A DNA stretch of 64,000 bases from Kaistella chaponensis (GCF_900156725.1 NZ_FTOI01000005.1:1-64000), one strand, 5' to 3'. Counted from the first letter of the stretch, positions 18,601 to 27,527 are shown. Notes: generated by a model not told the origin, from the letters alone. Program-made: numbers and translations.

Positions 18601-18723
18601 CCGCAAAAGAAACAAAAGCTTTATCTACAATTTAAGATTTTCAAAAGTGGGCAAGATAAACGTTTTACATTTTCCAACCTTTGGAATACTTTTTACCGAT
18701 CATTTCTTTTATTGCTTTTACGG
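18601..18723. repeat. Inverted-repeat element, copy A (MITE-like, CCGCAAAAG ends)
   Basis: CCGCAAAAGAAACAAAAG (18601-18618) is matched in reverse complement by CTTTTATTGCTTTTACGG (18706-18723), with 15 of 18 bases pairing. The interior (CAAAAGTGGGCAAG, then GTTTTACATTTTCC) aligns with copy B downstream of the same gene, but its inner hairpin is decayed. Both copies are in the same orientation and end in GGTAAAAAA followed by a purine-rich tail. Confidence 0.6.
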
Positions 18724-18777
18724 TAAAAAAGAAGGTTTATTTTTTTTATGTACTAAATTTGATAAAAATTAAATAAA

Positions 18778-19263
18778 ATGAACAATATCGTTTTTAATAC
18801 AGATTTGCATCATGCAACCATTTTTGTAATGAAAATATTCGATGCAAAAGGGGAAGAAGTGTGGAATTATTTTACAAATTCAGAACTTCTAGATTCTTGG
18901 TGGGCGCCAAAACCCTGGAAATGCGAAACCCAAAAAATGAATTTTGAAAATGGTGGAACATGGAATTATGCAATGGTGAGTCCGGAAAACGAGAAACATT
19001 TCGCACGTATTGATTACGAGGAAATTAATCCAAATCGAAGCATCGCATGGAGCGATTATTTTTGCGATGAAAAAGGAATAAAAAATTTAGAATTTCCTAC
19101 AACCAATTGGCTCATCGGTTTCACTGGTGTTGAAGAAGGCGTAAAATTAACCGTAAATCTGCATTTTGCCTCAGAAAAAGAGATGAATGCAATCTTAGAA
19201 ATGGGTTTTGAAGAAGGATTTAAAGCAACATTAAATCAATTAGAGGAAATTTTAAAAAAATAA
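18778..19263 (+). CDS. SRPBCC/AHSA1-family protein
   Basis: A 161-residue single-domain protein of the activator of Hsp90 ATPase homologue 1-like (START/Bet v1) fold. Characteristic stretches are the N-terminal strand and ELLDSWWAPKPW (where relatives have WW.P), a central GGTWNYAM strand, and a long C-terminal helix GFEEGFKATLNQLEEILKK. Bacterial members bind hydrophobic ligands, but their substrates are generally unknown. It is bracketed on both sides by copies of the same inverted-repeat element, which is unusual. Confidence 0.88.
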   Translation: MNNIVFNTDLHHATIFVMKIFDAKGEEVWNYFTNSELLDSWWAPKPWKCETQKMNFENGGTWNYAMVSPENEKHFARIDYEEINPNRSIAWSDYFCDEKGIKNLEFPTTNWLIGFTGVEEGVKLTVNLHFASEKEMNAILEMGFEEGFKATLNQLEEILKK

Positions 19264-19300
19264 AACTTACAAAAACCGGGAGAGAAATTTGACTCTTTAA

Positions 19301-19403
19301 CGACAAAAGAAGCAAAACATTCAAACAAAAGCTGGCAAAAAAAGTGTTTACATTTTGCCAGCTTTTGCATTTTTTCAAACATATCTTTTGTCGCTTTTGC
19401 GGT
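19301..19403. repeat. Inverted-repeat element, copy B with 15-bp perfect inner hairpin
   Basis: The outer arms (CGACAAAAGAAGCAAAAC near 19301 and CTTTTGTCGCTTTTGCGG ending near 19402) are imperfect inverted repeats. Inside, CAAAAGCTGGCAAAA (19326-19340) pairs perfectly with TTTTGCCAGCTTTTG (19353-19367). The sequence aligns with copy A at 18601-18723. The hairpin may also act as a terminator for the AHSA1 gene and the convergent 116-residue gene. Confidence 0.65.
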
Positions 19404-19438
19404 AAAAAAACAGGATTGTTTTTCTCTACATTGAAATT

Positions 19439-19789
19439 TTATAACAATTCCTCATCAATGAAATATTGAATAATGGCTTTTTTCATTAAAATTTGCTGCT
19501 CATTGGGTTTCAATTCTGGCAATTTTTCGACTTCCTCAAAATGCGGATAACCATCATCGTCGTAATTCGAAAATTTATAGTATCCGAAAGGTTCTAAAAG
19601 TCGGCAAACTGCGATATGCAAAATATTCAACTTATCGTCTTTCGAGTATTTCTGTTGTCCGCTTCCGAGTTCCTGAACGCCGATCAAAAACAAAAGCGTA
19701 TCAATTTGTGGATGTTTTTCGGTATCGAAATTTTTTACAAAAAACGCTTCAACTTCTTCCCAAAGCTGATTATCGGTTTTATTTTCCAT
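19439..19789 (-). CDS. Conserved-looking hypothetical protein, 116 residues
   Basis: I do not recognise the family. It is a small acidic soluble protein, rich in Glu, Asp and aromatic residues, with helical stretches (DKLNILHIAVCRLLEPFGYY in the middle). There is no signal or membrane segment. ATG 19789 is chosen over a TTG three bases upstream. The gene overlaps the end of the S9 peptidase gene by 11 nt, so the two are very likely translated together. Confidence 0.72.
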   Translation of the reverse strand: MENKTDNQLWEEVEAFFVKNFDTEKHPQIDTLLFLIGVQELGSGQQKYSKDDKLNILHIAVCRLLEPFGYYKFSNYDDDGYPHFEEVEKLPELKPNEQQILMKKAIIQYFIDEELL

Positions 19790-21833
19790 CAATTTTATTT
19801 TCCAATTTCATTAAAAAAGCATATTCCAAAGCGTCTTCTTTTAAAGATTCAAATCTTCCGCTTGCACCACCGTGACCTGCACTCATATCTGTTTTGAAAA
19901 GCAACAAATTGCTATCGGTTTTTAGTTCCCGAAGTTTCGCCGTCCATTTTGCAGGTTCCCAATATTGCACTTGAGAATCGTGTAAACCAGTTGTGATTAG
20001 AATATTCGGGTAATTTTTCGCTTCTACATTATCATAAGGCGAATACGATTTCATGTAATCGTAATATTTTTTCTTTTTCGGATTTCCCCACTCGTCAAAT
20101 TCTCCCGTTGTTAAAGGGATTGTCTCGTCGAGCATTGTTGTAACGACGTCTACGAAAGGAACTTGCGCCACAATTCCGTTGAAAAGTTCGGGTTCCATAT
20201 TGATGATTGCTCCCATTAAAAGTCCACCTGCACTTCCTCCCATCGCATAAAGATGTTTTTCGGAAGTATAATTTTCAGCGACCAAATATTTTCCAGCATC
20301 GATGAAATCATAGAACGTATTTTTTTTCTGAAGCATTTTTCCGTCTTCATACCATTCTCTTCCCAAATATTCTCCGCCTCGAATATGCGCAATTGCATAA
20401 ACAAAACCTCGATCCAAAATCGAAAGTCTTACATTAGAAAAACTCGCATCAACAGTATGTCCGTAACTTCCGTAACCATAAATTAGCAAAGGAGTTTCGG
20501 CTGATTTTTTTGTATTTTTATGATAAACCAACGAAATCGGAATTGAATTTTTCCCATCTCTTGAAGGTGCCCAAATTCTTTCAGAAATATAATTTTCGGC
20601 GAAAAATTTGCCACCCAAAACCTCTTGTTCTTTTAAAACTTTGGTTGTTTTTTCCTTCATATCATACTCCAAAGTAGCATTTGGTTTGGTTAAAGAAGTG
20701 TATCCAAAACGCAATTTCTGGGTGTTAAATTCTAAATTCATCCCAATATAAGCGGTATATGTAGGATCTGAAAACTCTAAATAATGTGCATTACCCGTTT
20801 CATTTTCGATCACTTTGATATGAAGCAAACCTTTTGTGCGTTCTTCGATCACAAAATAATTGTTGAAGATTTCAAAACCTTCCAACAAAGTTTCTTCGCG
20901 ATGGGGAATTAAATCCACCCAATTTTCCATTTCTGGATGGGCAACTTTCGTCGTTACAATTTTAAAATTAGTCGCGTCGTCCGCATTCGTAATGATGTAA
21001 AACTCATCTTGGTAATGTTCTACAGCATATTCCAAATCATCAATTCTGGGTTGAATGATTTTCCATTCTGCAAATACATTATCTGCCGGAATAAATCGGT
21101 GCTCATCAGAAATGGTACTCGAGCTTCCAATGAAAATATATTCTAAAGACTTGGTTTTAAAAACATTAACATCAAAAGTCTCATCATCTTCATGAAAAAC
21201 AAGAACATCTAACGAAGAATCGGTTCCCAATTGATGACGATAAACCTGAAAAGCGCGCAAACTTTCATCTTTTCGGATATAGAAAACGTGTTCGTTATCA
21301 TTTCCCCAAACTGCTTTTCCTGTCGTATTGGGAATTTGCTCTGGATAAACTTCGCCGGTTTCTAAGTTTTTGAACTGGATGGTATAAATTCTTCTTCCCA
21401 CGTTGTCGGAGGAAAAACTCATAAGTTTATTATCGGGCGAAACCGCAACACTTCCGATCTCGAAAAATTTTTGGTTTTCTGCTAAAACATTAACATCGAT
21501 CAAGATGCGTTCTTCTTGGTCTAAATTTTGAAATTTTCTACTAAAAATAGGATATTCTTTGCCAATTTCAAACCGAACGATATACCAATATTCATTGAAA
21601 AAATAGGGCAGACTTTCGTCGTCTTCCTTATATCTGGCTTTCATTTCTTCGAAAAGCTGCTGCTGAAACGTTGAAGTATCCTTCATCATCAAATCACAGT
21701 AGTCATTTTCTTCCTCCAAATAGGCAGTGACTTCGGGATTTTCTCGTTCTTTCATCCAGAAATAATCATCAACTCTTTTGTCGCCATGAGATTCAAGAAT
21801 CTTTTCTATTTTTTTTGCTTGAGGAGCGTTCAT
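19779..21833 (-). CDS. S9-family prolyl oligopeptidase (oligopeptidase B-like)
   Basis: A 684-residue serine peptidase. The N-terminal two thirds are a beta-propeller that limits substrate size, and the C-terminal alpha/beta-hydrolase domain has the nucleophile motif GGSAGG, the Asp region TTGLHDSQVQYWEPAKW and the catalytic His in AGHGGASGRF. The GYGSYG oxyanion-region motif is present. It has no signal peptide, so it is probably cytoplasmic and cleaves after basic residues in short peptides, as oligopeptidase B does. The basic specificity is inferred from family resemblance. Confidence 0.94.
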   Translation of the reverse strand: MNAPQAKKIEKILESHGDKRVDDYFWMKERENPEVTAYLEEENDYCDLMMKDTSTFQQQLFEEMKARYKEDDESLPYFFNEYWYIVRFEIGKEYPIFSRKFQNLDQEERILIDVNVLAENQKFFEIGSVAVSPDNKLMSFSSDNVGRRIYTIQFKNLETGEVYPEQIPNTTGKAVWGNDNEHVFYIRKDESLRAFQVYRHQLGTDSSLDVLVFHEDDETFDVNVFKTKSLEYIFIGSSSTISDEHRFIPADNVFAEWKIIQPRIDDLEYAVEHYQDEFYIITNADDATNFKIVTTKVAHPEMENWVDLIPHREETLLEGFEIFNNYFVIEERTKGLLHIKVIENETGNAHYLEFSDPTYTAYIGMNLEFNTQKLRFGYTSLTKPNATLEYDMKEKTTKVLKEQEVLGGKFFAENYISERIWAPSRDGKNSIPISLVYHKNTKKSAETPLLIYGYGSYGHTVDASFSNVRLSILDRGFVYAIAHIRGGEYLGREWYEDGKMLQKKNTFYDFIDAGKYLVAENYTSEKHLYAMGGSAGGLLMGAIINMEPELFNGIVAQVPFVDVVTTMLDETIPLTTGEFDEWGNPKKKKYYDYMKSYSPYDNVEAKNYPNILITTGLHDSQVQYWEPAKWTAKLRELKTDSNLLLFKTDMSAGHGGASGRFESLKEDALEYAFLMKLENKIDGK

Positions 21834-21905
21834 GTTGGAATAATTAAATGAGTTTTATGAATCTTTTGAGGTACAAAGTTCTAAAAGTTTAGTATTACAA
21901 AAAGC

Positions 21906-21938
21906 AAAGCCATCTTAATCTAGGAAAAAGACGGCTTT
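21906..21938 (-). terminator. Terminator after hemD
   Basis: AAAGCC (21906-21911) and GGCTTT (21933-21938) form a stem extended by a further four pairs (TCTT/AAGA) past one mismatch. On the minus strand it follows the hemD stop and separates hemD from the S9 peptidase gene. Confidence 0.55.
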
Positions 21939-21958
21939 AAATAGTATTATCTCTTGAA

Positions 21959-22702
21959 TTATTTTTCGTTATTACGAATAAATTTTTCAATAGCCATCGT
22001 CATCGAGGGTGATTCTTTACTTGGTGCCATTACATCAACTCTTAAATTCGCATCTTTTGCAGCTTGCTCTGTAGTTGCACCAAAAACCGCGATTCTGGTA
22101 TTTTCTTGTTTGAAATCCGGGAAATTAACTCCTAAAGAGCGAACACCTTGTGGACTAAAGAATACTAACATGTCGTAATCGTCGATCGAAACATCGGTCA
22201 GATCACTGCATACTGTTTTATACATGGTGGCTCTGGTCCAGTCGATCGATGCAGTTTCCAACACTTTCTGCACATCTGAACTCAAAACATCAGCTGCAGG
22301 AAGAAGGTATTTCTCTGTGGGGAATTTTTTGAAAAGTGGCAATAAATCACTGAACGTTTTTTCACCGAAAGAGATTTTTCGTTTTCTGTAGATAATATGT
22401 TTCTGAAGATAGTTTGCTATGGCTTCAGACTGACAAATGTATCTCATTGAATCGGGCACCGAAAAACGCATTTCCTCAGCAAGACGAAAATAATGATCTA
22501 CCGCGTTCTTGCTGGTAAAAATAATTCCGGTAAACTGCGAAAGATCAATTTTCTGCGTTCTAAGTTCTTTTGCGTCAACACCTTCAACATGAATGAATGG
22601 GCGGAAATCAATTTTTATTTTCTCCTTTTTTGCTATTTCCAAATAGGGAGAAGACTCATTAGGCGCTGGTTGTGAAACCAATATAGATTTAATTTTCATC
22701 AT
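21959..22702 (-). CDS. hemD: Uroporphyrinogen-III synthase
   Basis: A 247-residue cytoplasmic enzyme of tetrapyrrole synthesis that cyclises hydroxymethylbilane with inversion of ring D. The sequence is divergent, as is normal for the family, but the two-lobed pattern is visible: a first lobe with GIIFTSKNAVDHYF, and a second with FFSPQGVRSLG and IAVFGATTEQAAKDANL. Heme from this pathway would supply the act operon cytochromes. DUF4271 lies 6 nt upstream on the same strand, a common Flavobacteriia pairing. Confidence 0.9.
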   Translation of the reverse strand: MMKIKSILVSQPAPNESSPYLEIAKKEKIKIDFRPFIHVEGVDAKELRTQKIDLSQFTGIIFTSKNAVDHYFRLAEEMRFSVPDSMRYICQSEAIANYLQKHIIYRKRKISFGEKTFSDLLPLFKKFPTEKYLLPAADVLSSDVQKVLETASIDWTRATMYKTVCSDLTDVSIDDYDMLVFFSPQGVRSLGVNFPDFKQENTRIAVFGATTEQAAKDANLRVDVMAPSKESPSMTMAIEKFIRNNEK

Positions 22703-22708
22703 TAAATT

Positions 22709-23377
22709 TTAAAAGAATAATACTTTCCAGAGTACCAAAAAGGGTACAATTTGAAGGGTGCAAATATACAAAAATTTATAATACCATTTTTGAGGCAATA
22801 TATCATTTTGATGGAACAAATAATAAAACTGCTTGAACACAAACATCAACAAAAGTCCCACGAAATAGAACGGCAGTCTCTGCAATTCTGCATCGGGAAA
22901 ATAATAGCTCATTACACATAAAACAATCATAATGATTGAAATACAGAAATAAAATTTGGAGACAGTGAAACAAAAAAGATCCCATTTTCTCAGCGTACCT
23001 GTTCCTGCAAAAAACAAGTAACTCAGCAAATTTTTTATGAAATAAAATGCTGCTACAACGGTTATGGTAAAACCAAACTTGTTGAGTTCATAGCCGAAAA
23101 AAGTGAAGTCACGAGCAATTTTGGGCACGACAGGAATGTAGTGAGAAACAAAAGTGGCGAAAACCAAACAGAACACTGCACTAATGATCGTCCAACTCAA
23201 GAAATTATTGCTGGAATCGGAAAATTTTTGCGTTAGAAATCCTCTAACAGAGGAGTCTCGCTGCAAGGAAAACAACATGAAAACGTAAAGAAATAAACAG
23301 CCAATTATAATGAAGACCACCCAATCATTTTGCTGTGCAATTCGTATCAAATCTAAATTTTTTGCAAAAGTAAGCAT
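22709..23377 (-). CDS. DUF4271 membrane protein
   Basis: A 222-residue integral membrane protein with about six transmembrane helices, matching the Bacteroidota-specific DUF4271 family by pattern and by its position next to hemD. ATG 23377 (MLTFAKNLD) is preferred to an in-frame TTG at 23398. No function is established. The close linkage to hemD suggests shared transcription. Confidence 0.82.
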   Translation of the reverse strand: MLTFAKNLDLIRIAQQNDWVVFIIIGCLFLYVFMLFSLQRDSSVRGFLTQKFSDSSNNFLSWTIISAVFCLVFATFVSHYIPVVPKIARDFTFFGYELNKFGFTITVVAAFYFIKNLLSYLFFAGTGTLRKWDLFCFTVSKFYFCISIIMIVLCVMSYYFPDAELQRLPFYFVGLLLMFVFKQFYYLFHQNDILPQKWYYKFLYICTLQIVPFLVLWKVLFF

Positions 23378-23439
23378 ATAAATAGAAATATATTTCAATT
23401 TCTACCTACATTAAAATCAAATTCTGCCCCACAATAAAA

Positions 23440-23473
23440 TTGAATAAAATAAAGCAGGAAAAGTTTATCTTTG
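23440..23473 (+). promoter_or_regulatory. Bacteroidota-type promoter upstream of the mannosyltransferase-tgt-lptG operon
   Basis: TTG (23440-23442) and TATCTTTG (23466-23473) are 23 nt apart, at the upper end of the consensus spacing. The ATG at 23490 follows 17 nt after the -7 box. Confidence 0.6.
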
Positions 23474-23489
23474 CGAATTAATTACATCG

Positions 23490-24206
23490 ATGAAAAAACT
23501 GGTCATTATACCGACCTACAACGAAAAAGAGAACATAGAAAATATTATTTCCGCGGTTTTTGCGCTGGAAGAGGATTACCATATTCTCGTTGTTGATGAT
23601 TCATCGCCAGATGGAACAGGAGATATCATTAAGAAACTTCAAAAGATTCATCCGAATTTTCTGCATTTAAGTGTAAGAAAAACCAAAGATGGTTTAGGAA
23701 AAGCATATTTGCATGGATTTGCATGGGCTTTGCAAAACAATTACGATTACATTTTCGAAATGGATGCAGATTTTTCGCACAACCCAAAAGATCTCAATCA
23801 TTTATTTGAAGCCTGCAAAAATGCCGACATGAGCATCGGTTCCAGATATTCCAAAGGGGTAAATGTGGTGAATTGGCCCATGGGAAGAGTTTTGCTTTCT
23901 TATTTCGCTTCCATTTATGTACGGACCATTTTAGGGATTCCTATTCATGACACTACGGCGGGATTTGTTTGTTTCAGCAGAAAAGTTTTAGAAACCATCG
24001 ATTTAAATGACATTAAATTAAAAGGGTACGGTTTTCAAATTGAAATGAAATTCCGGGCTTTTAAAAAAGGCTTCAAAATTGTAGAAGTTCCAATTATTTT
24101 TACCAACCGCGAATTAGGCACCAGCAAAATGAATGGCGGAATTATTCACGAAGCCGTTTTTGGAGTTTTAAATTTAAAGTGGAAATCTATTATTGGCAGA
24201 TTATGA
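23490..24206 (+). CDS. Polyprenol monophosphomannose synthase (Dpm1-like GT2)
   Basis: A 238-residue family 2 glycosyltransferase. It begins VIIPTYNEKENIENII, has the nucleotide-binding VVDDSSPDGTGD (about 35-46) and the metal-binding DAD in EMDADFSHNP, and ends RELGTSKM plus a C-terminal membrane-associated stretch. These fit the dolichol/polyprenol phosphate mannose synthase group, which loads mannose on a lipid carrier for glycan assembly. The sugar identity is inferred from family. The stop codon overlaps the start of the next gene in an ATGA. Confidence 0.92.
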   Translation: MKKLVIIPTYNEKENIENIISAVFALEEDYHILVVDDSSPDGTGDIIKKLQKIHPNFLHLSVRKTKDGLGKAYLHGFAWALQNNYDYIFEMDADFSHNPKDLNHLFEACKNADMSIGSRYSKGVNVVNWPMGRVLLSYFASIYVRTILGIPIHDTTAGFVCFSRKVLETIDLNDIKLKGYGFQIEMKFRAFKKGFKIVEVPIIFTNRELGTSKMNGGIIHEAVFGVLNLKWKSIIGRL

Positions 24207-24568
24207 AACATTATCTTTTCCTTATTTTTTCTTTATTAATGAGCTGCTCGCAGTTGATCGATGAACCCAAAAATTTAATCCCAAAAGATAAAATGTCGGA
24301 GATTGTCGCAGAATTCGCCATGAACGACCAACTCCCCACCTATGTTCCGGGAAGCAATTTGGAAAACGCAACAAGAACGACCTTGAAACAAAGAAATATA
24401 AAATCCGCAGACTTTATAGAAAGCTATAAATATTACGCCGCTACCGGAGATTTAGAAAAAATTCTGAACAATGCTCAGGAAATTATTGTAGAAAAAGATC
24501 CAACGGCGAAAGACTATATCGATAAAAAATTAAAAGAAAATAAAAATACACCTCCTCTTGTCAAATAA
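24203..24568 (+). CDS. DUF4296 lipoprotein
   Basis: A 121-residue lipoprotein with signal MKHYLFLIFSLLMSCSQ (Cys15) and a helical body around 35-105 (IPKDKMSEIVAEFAMNDQ), which matches the DUF4296 pattern of Flavobacteriia. ATG 24203 is chosen because it overlaps the previous stop as ATGA and places the signal peptide at the N-terminus; an in-frame start at 24179 would be inside the previous gene. Function unknown. It sits between the mannosyltransferase and tgt. Confidence 0.82.
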   Translation: MKHYLFLIFSLLMSCSQLIDEPKNLIPKDKMSEIVAEFAMNDQLPTYVPGSNLENATRTTLKQRNIKSADFIESYKYYAATGDLEKILNNAQEIIVEKDPTAKDYIDKKLKENKNTPPLVK

Positions 24569-24572
24569 TATG

Positions 24573-25706
24573 ATGTCTACATTTTTTGAAATCAACAAAA
24601 CGTCAACCGGTAAAGCCAGAGCCGGAACCATCACTACTGATCACGGAACCATTCAAACACCGATTTTCATGCCGGTAGGAACCGTAGCTTCTGTAAAAAC
24701 TGTTCATCAAAGAGAATTAAAAGATGATATCAAAGCGCAAATTATTTTAGGAAACACCTATCACCTTAATCTGCGTCCAAAAATGGATATTATGCAATCT
24801 GCAGGTGGATTACACAAATTTATGAATTGGGACTTGCCGATTCTTACCGATTCCGGTGGTTATCAGGTTTTTTCTTTATCAAAATCGAGAAAACTCAATG
24901 AAGCAGGCGTGAAATTTAAATCTCACATCGATGGAAGTACGCAATTTATTTCCCCCGAAATTTCCATGGAAATCCAAAGACAAATCGGTGCCGATATTTT
25001 TATGGCATTTGATGAATGCGTTGCATATCCTGCAGAATACAAACAAGTAAAGAAATCCATGGATCTAACCCATCGATGGTTAAAAAGATGCATTAAATGG
25101 AATGCCGAAAACCCAGAATTATATGGGCACAAACAAGCGTTTTTCCCGATTGTTCAGGGTTCTTGCTATTCTGATTTAAGAAAAAAATCCGCAGAATTTA
25201 TATCTGAACAAAATGCCGTAGGAAATGCAATCGGCGGACTTTCTGTTGGAGAACCCGAAGAAGAAATGTACCGAATCACCGACGAGGTAACCGATATTCT
25301 TCCCATTGACAAACCACGATACTTAATGGGAGTTGGTACGCCTTGGAATATCATCGAAACCATTGGTCTCGGAATTGATATGATGGATTGTGTAATGCCG
25401 ACAAGAAACGCCAGAAACGCCATGCTTTTCACTTGGAAAGGCGTTATGAACATGAAAAACAAAAAGTGGGAAAGTGATTTTTCTCCTTTAGATGAATTTG
25501 GAACCAGTTATGTAGATGCAGAATACTCCAAAGCGTATGTGCGCCATTTATTTGTAGCGAAAGAGTATTTGGCAAAACAGATTGCCTCCATTCATAACCT
25601 TGCATTTTATTTGGATCTGGTTAAAGTTGCGCGCGAACACATCGTTGCAGGAGATTTTTACGAATGGAAAGATTCAATTATTCCGGTTTTGAAACAAAGA
25701 CTCTAA
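24573..25706 (+). CDS. tgt: Queuine/preQ1 tRNA-guanine transglycosylase, lacking the zinc cysteines
   Basis: Exchanges G34 of tRNA(Asp, Asn, His, Tyr) for preQ1. About 377 residues from ATG 24573; ATG 24570 and a TTG at 24558 are alternatives. Catalytic Asp93 (LTDSGGYQVF) and nucleophile Asp269 (GIDMMDCV) are present, as is MPTRNARNAMLFT. The structural zinc site normally written CxCxxC is replaced: DEFGTSYVDAEYSKAY has Gly310, Ser312 and Asp315 in place of the three Cys, while the usual His (IHNLAFYL) remains. I take this as a lineage variant, not a defect, because the active site is intact. Confidence 0.95.
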   Translation: MSTFFEINKTSTGKARAGTITTDHGTIQTPIFMPVGTVASVKTVHQRELKDDIKAQIILGNTYHLNLRPKMDIMQSAGGLHKFMNWDLPILTDSGGYQVFSLSKSRKLNEAGVKFKSHIDGSTQFISPEISMEIQRQIGADIFMAFDECVAYPAEYKQVKKSMDLTHRWLKRCIKWNAENPELYGHKQAFFPIVQGSCYSDLRKKSAEFISEQNAVGNAIGGLSVGEPEEEMYRITDEVTDILPIDKPRYLMGVGTPWNIIETIGLGIDMMDCVMPTRNARNAMLFTWKGVMNMKNKKWESDFSPLDEFGTSYVDAEYSKAYVRHLFVAKEYLAKQIASIHNLAFYLDLVKVAREHIVAGDFYEWKDSIIPVLKQRL

Positions 25707-25722
25707 CTCCTTTTAAGATTGC

Positions 25723-26817
25723 ATGAAAATAATAGATTTATATATCATCAAAAAATACCTCGGAACTTTCGGGTTTATGTTGGGATTATTAACTATTATC
25801 GTTTTGGTAATCGATGTTCAGGCAAAAGCACCGAGAATTGAATCAAACGGATTTACCGTAACGGAATTCCTTATCAATTTCTATCCTTACTGGATCGTGA
25901 ATTTGATCATCACTTTCATGTCGATTTTGGTATTTATTTCTGTGATTTTCTTTACCTCCAGAATTGCAAATGACACCGAGATTGTAGCGATTATAAGTTC
26001 TGGCGCGAGTTTTCACCGTTTTGCAAGACCTTATTTGATGACTTCTGGGCTGATTGCCATTTTTGCACTCTTGCTCAATCATTACGTTTTGCCTCTTGCA
26101 AATGTTAAGAAAAATGAACTGGAACCGTACACTTATACCACAATGGCGCGGGAAGAATTCACTGGAAGTTCGGAAGTTTCCACACAATTATCAAAAACGG
26201 AATACATCTTCGTAAAAAGTTATAACAAGAAAGAAAAACGCGGCACTGGATTTATCTATCAAAAATTCGACAAAAACAGAAAATTAATCTATCAACTGAA
26301 CGCGACCGATTTTAATTGGGACACCACCAAAAAACTTTTTGTTCTCAATAATTTTTTCGCAAAAACCATCAATAAAGATGAAACCGAAAAATTAGAAAAC
26401 GGATCGACGATGGATAAAAGCTTCATTCATCCACCAGAAGAATTGTTTCCCGATGTATTGCTCGGTCAAAATAAAACCACACCCGATCTGATCAAATTCA
26501 TCAACCGCGAAAAAGAGAAAGGAAACGGAAATCTCAACAATTATCTTAATGAATTACACCAAAGAACTTCGATGCCGGTGTCTGTAATCATCCTTACTTT
26601 TTTGGGTTTATCACTATCTTCACAGAAAAAACGCGGCGGTTTAGGTGTCAATTTAGCCATCGGAATTGCTTTGGCTTTTGTATTTGTATTTTCTTTCGAA
26701 GCTTTAAAAGTGGTTTCTGCCAATAAAACAATGTCACCATTGTTTGCAATGTGGTTGCCAAATCTGATTTTCGGACCGGTTGCACTCTATTTATATTTTA
26801 AGAGAGCCAATCAATAA
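25723..26817 (+). CDS. lptG: LptF/LptG-family LPS export permease
   Basis: A 364-residue permease with three N-terminal transmembrane helices (about 12-32, 55-78, 100-122), a periplasmic beta-jellyroll stretch, and three C-terminal helices (about 283-360), the arrangement of YjgP/YjgQ proteins. With LptBC it extracts LPS from the inner membrane. Whether it is LptF or LptG cannot be told from sequence here; placement after tgt is typical of the Flavobacteriia gene usually named lptG. Its stop overlaps the convergent birA stop by 7 nt, with no intergenic terminator. Confidence 0.88.
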   Translation: MKIIDLYIIKKYLGTFGFMLGLLTIIVLVIDVQAKAPRIESNGFTVTEFLINFYPYWIVNLIITFMSILVFISVIFFTSRIANDTEIVAIISSGASFHRFARPYLMTSGLIAIFALLLNHYVLPLANVKKNELEPYTYTTMAREEFTGSSEVSTQLSKTEYIFVKSYNKKEKRGTGFIYQKFDKNRKLIYQLNATDFNWDTTKKLFVLNNFFAKTINKDETEKLENGSTMDKSFIHPPEELFPDVLLGQNKTTPDLIKFINREKEKGNGNLNNYLNELHQRTSMPVSVIILTFLGLSLSSQKKRGGLGVNLAIGIALAFVFVFSFEALKVVSANKTMSPLFAMWLPNLIFGPVALYLYFKRANQ

Positions 26818-27527
26818 AGCAATTCAATTTCTTTGTGATAAAACTTTTGTAGCCCTTTATTTTCTAATTCTACCCAAAGGAAACCCTCTTTGTCCACCTC
26901 TCTTATAATGCCATTTTGTCTTACCTGATCGATGTCAAAAACAGAAATTTGATCTTTCCTGAATAAGAGCGCATTTATTTTGCTTAAAAGCTCCAATTCA
27001 CAAATTTCTATCGTTAGATGATCGCTTAGATATTTATTTAAAGCTTCTGTAAATTCATTCAGATTGAATTTAAAACCCGTCTGAGTAAGTAAGGAACCCG
27101 CTTTTGGTAGATTCTCAAAGTTTTCCTGCAAGACATTGAGTCCAATACCGATAATGAAATAAAAACTCCCACCGATCTTTTTTTTCTCAGTAAGCAATCC
27201 TGCAATTTTTTTATTTTTAATGATTAAATCATTTGGCCACTTTATATCCACTGCCGTTTTTGTCATTATGGCAAGAAAATCCGCTAGAATTGAAGCGGTA
27301 TGAAAATTGAATAAATGATCTTGTAATTTGATTAGAAGAGAAGGAACCGCCATGGTAAATGCAACATTCATGTTTTCTGATGATTGCCAAGAATTTCCAT
27401 ACTGTCCTTTCCCTTTCGTTTGTTTAAAAGTATAAACAGCGTTTAAAGCATTATGGTAAGAAGGTAGTAAATGGAGTATTTCATCATTTGTTGATTCACA
27501 CTCATCCAAATATAAAAGTGAAGCCAT
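26811..27527 (-). CDS. birA: Biotin--[acetyl-CoA-carboxylase] ligase
   Basis: A 238-residue biotin protein ligase with no N-terminal DNA-binding domain, so a ligase only and not a repressor. The substrate loop is seen as KGKGQYGNSWQSSENMNVAFT, the ATP/biotin region is DIKWPNDLIIKNKKIAG, and a GIGLNV stretch follows. Its target would be the biotin carboxyl carrier of acetyl-CoA carboxylase, whose AccD subunit is also in this window. It diverges from rsfS and converges with lptG. Confidence 0.95.
   Translation of the reverse strand: MASLLYLDECESTNDEILHLLPSYHNALNAVYTFKQTKGKGQYGNSWQSSENMNVAFTMAVPSLLIKLQDHLFNFHTASILADFLAIMTKTAVDIKWPNDLIIKNKKIAGLLTEKKKIGGSFYFIIGIGLNVLQENFENLPKAGSLLTQTGFKFNLNEFTEALNKYLSDHLTIEICELELLSKINALLFRKDQISVFDIDQVRQNGIIREVDKEGFLWVELENKGLQKFYHKEIELLY

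Larger units (their letters stand above)
18419..18777. other. 359-nt gene-free region between histidine kinase and AHSA1 gene
   Basis: This divergent intergenic region holds a possible promoter (-7 box at 18571-18578) and copy A of a hairpin/inverted-repeat element (18601-18723). The kinase-proximal part (18419-18560) is very AT-rich and contains nothing I can name. No open frame of note is present. Confidence 0.6.
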
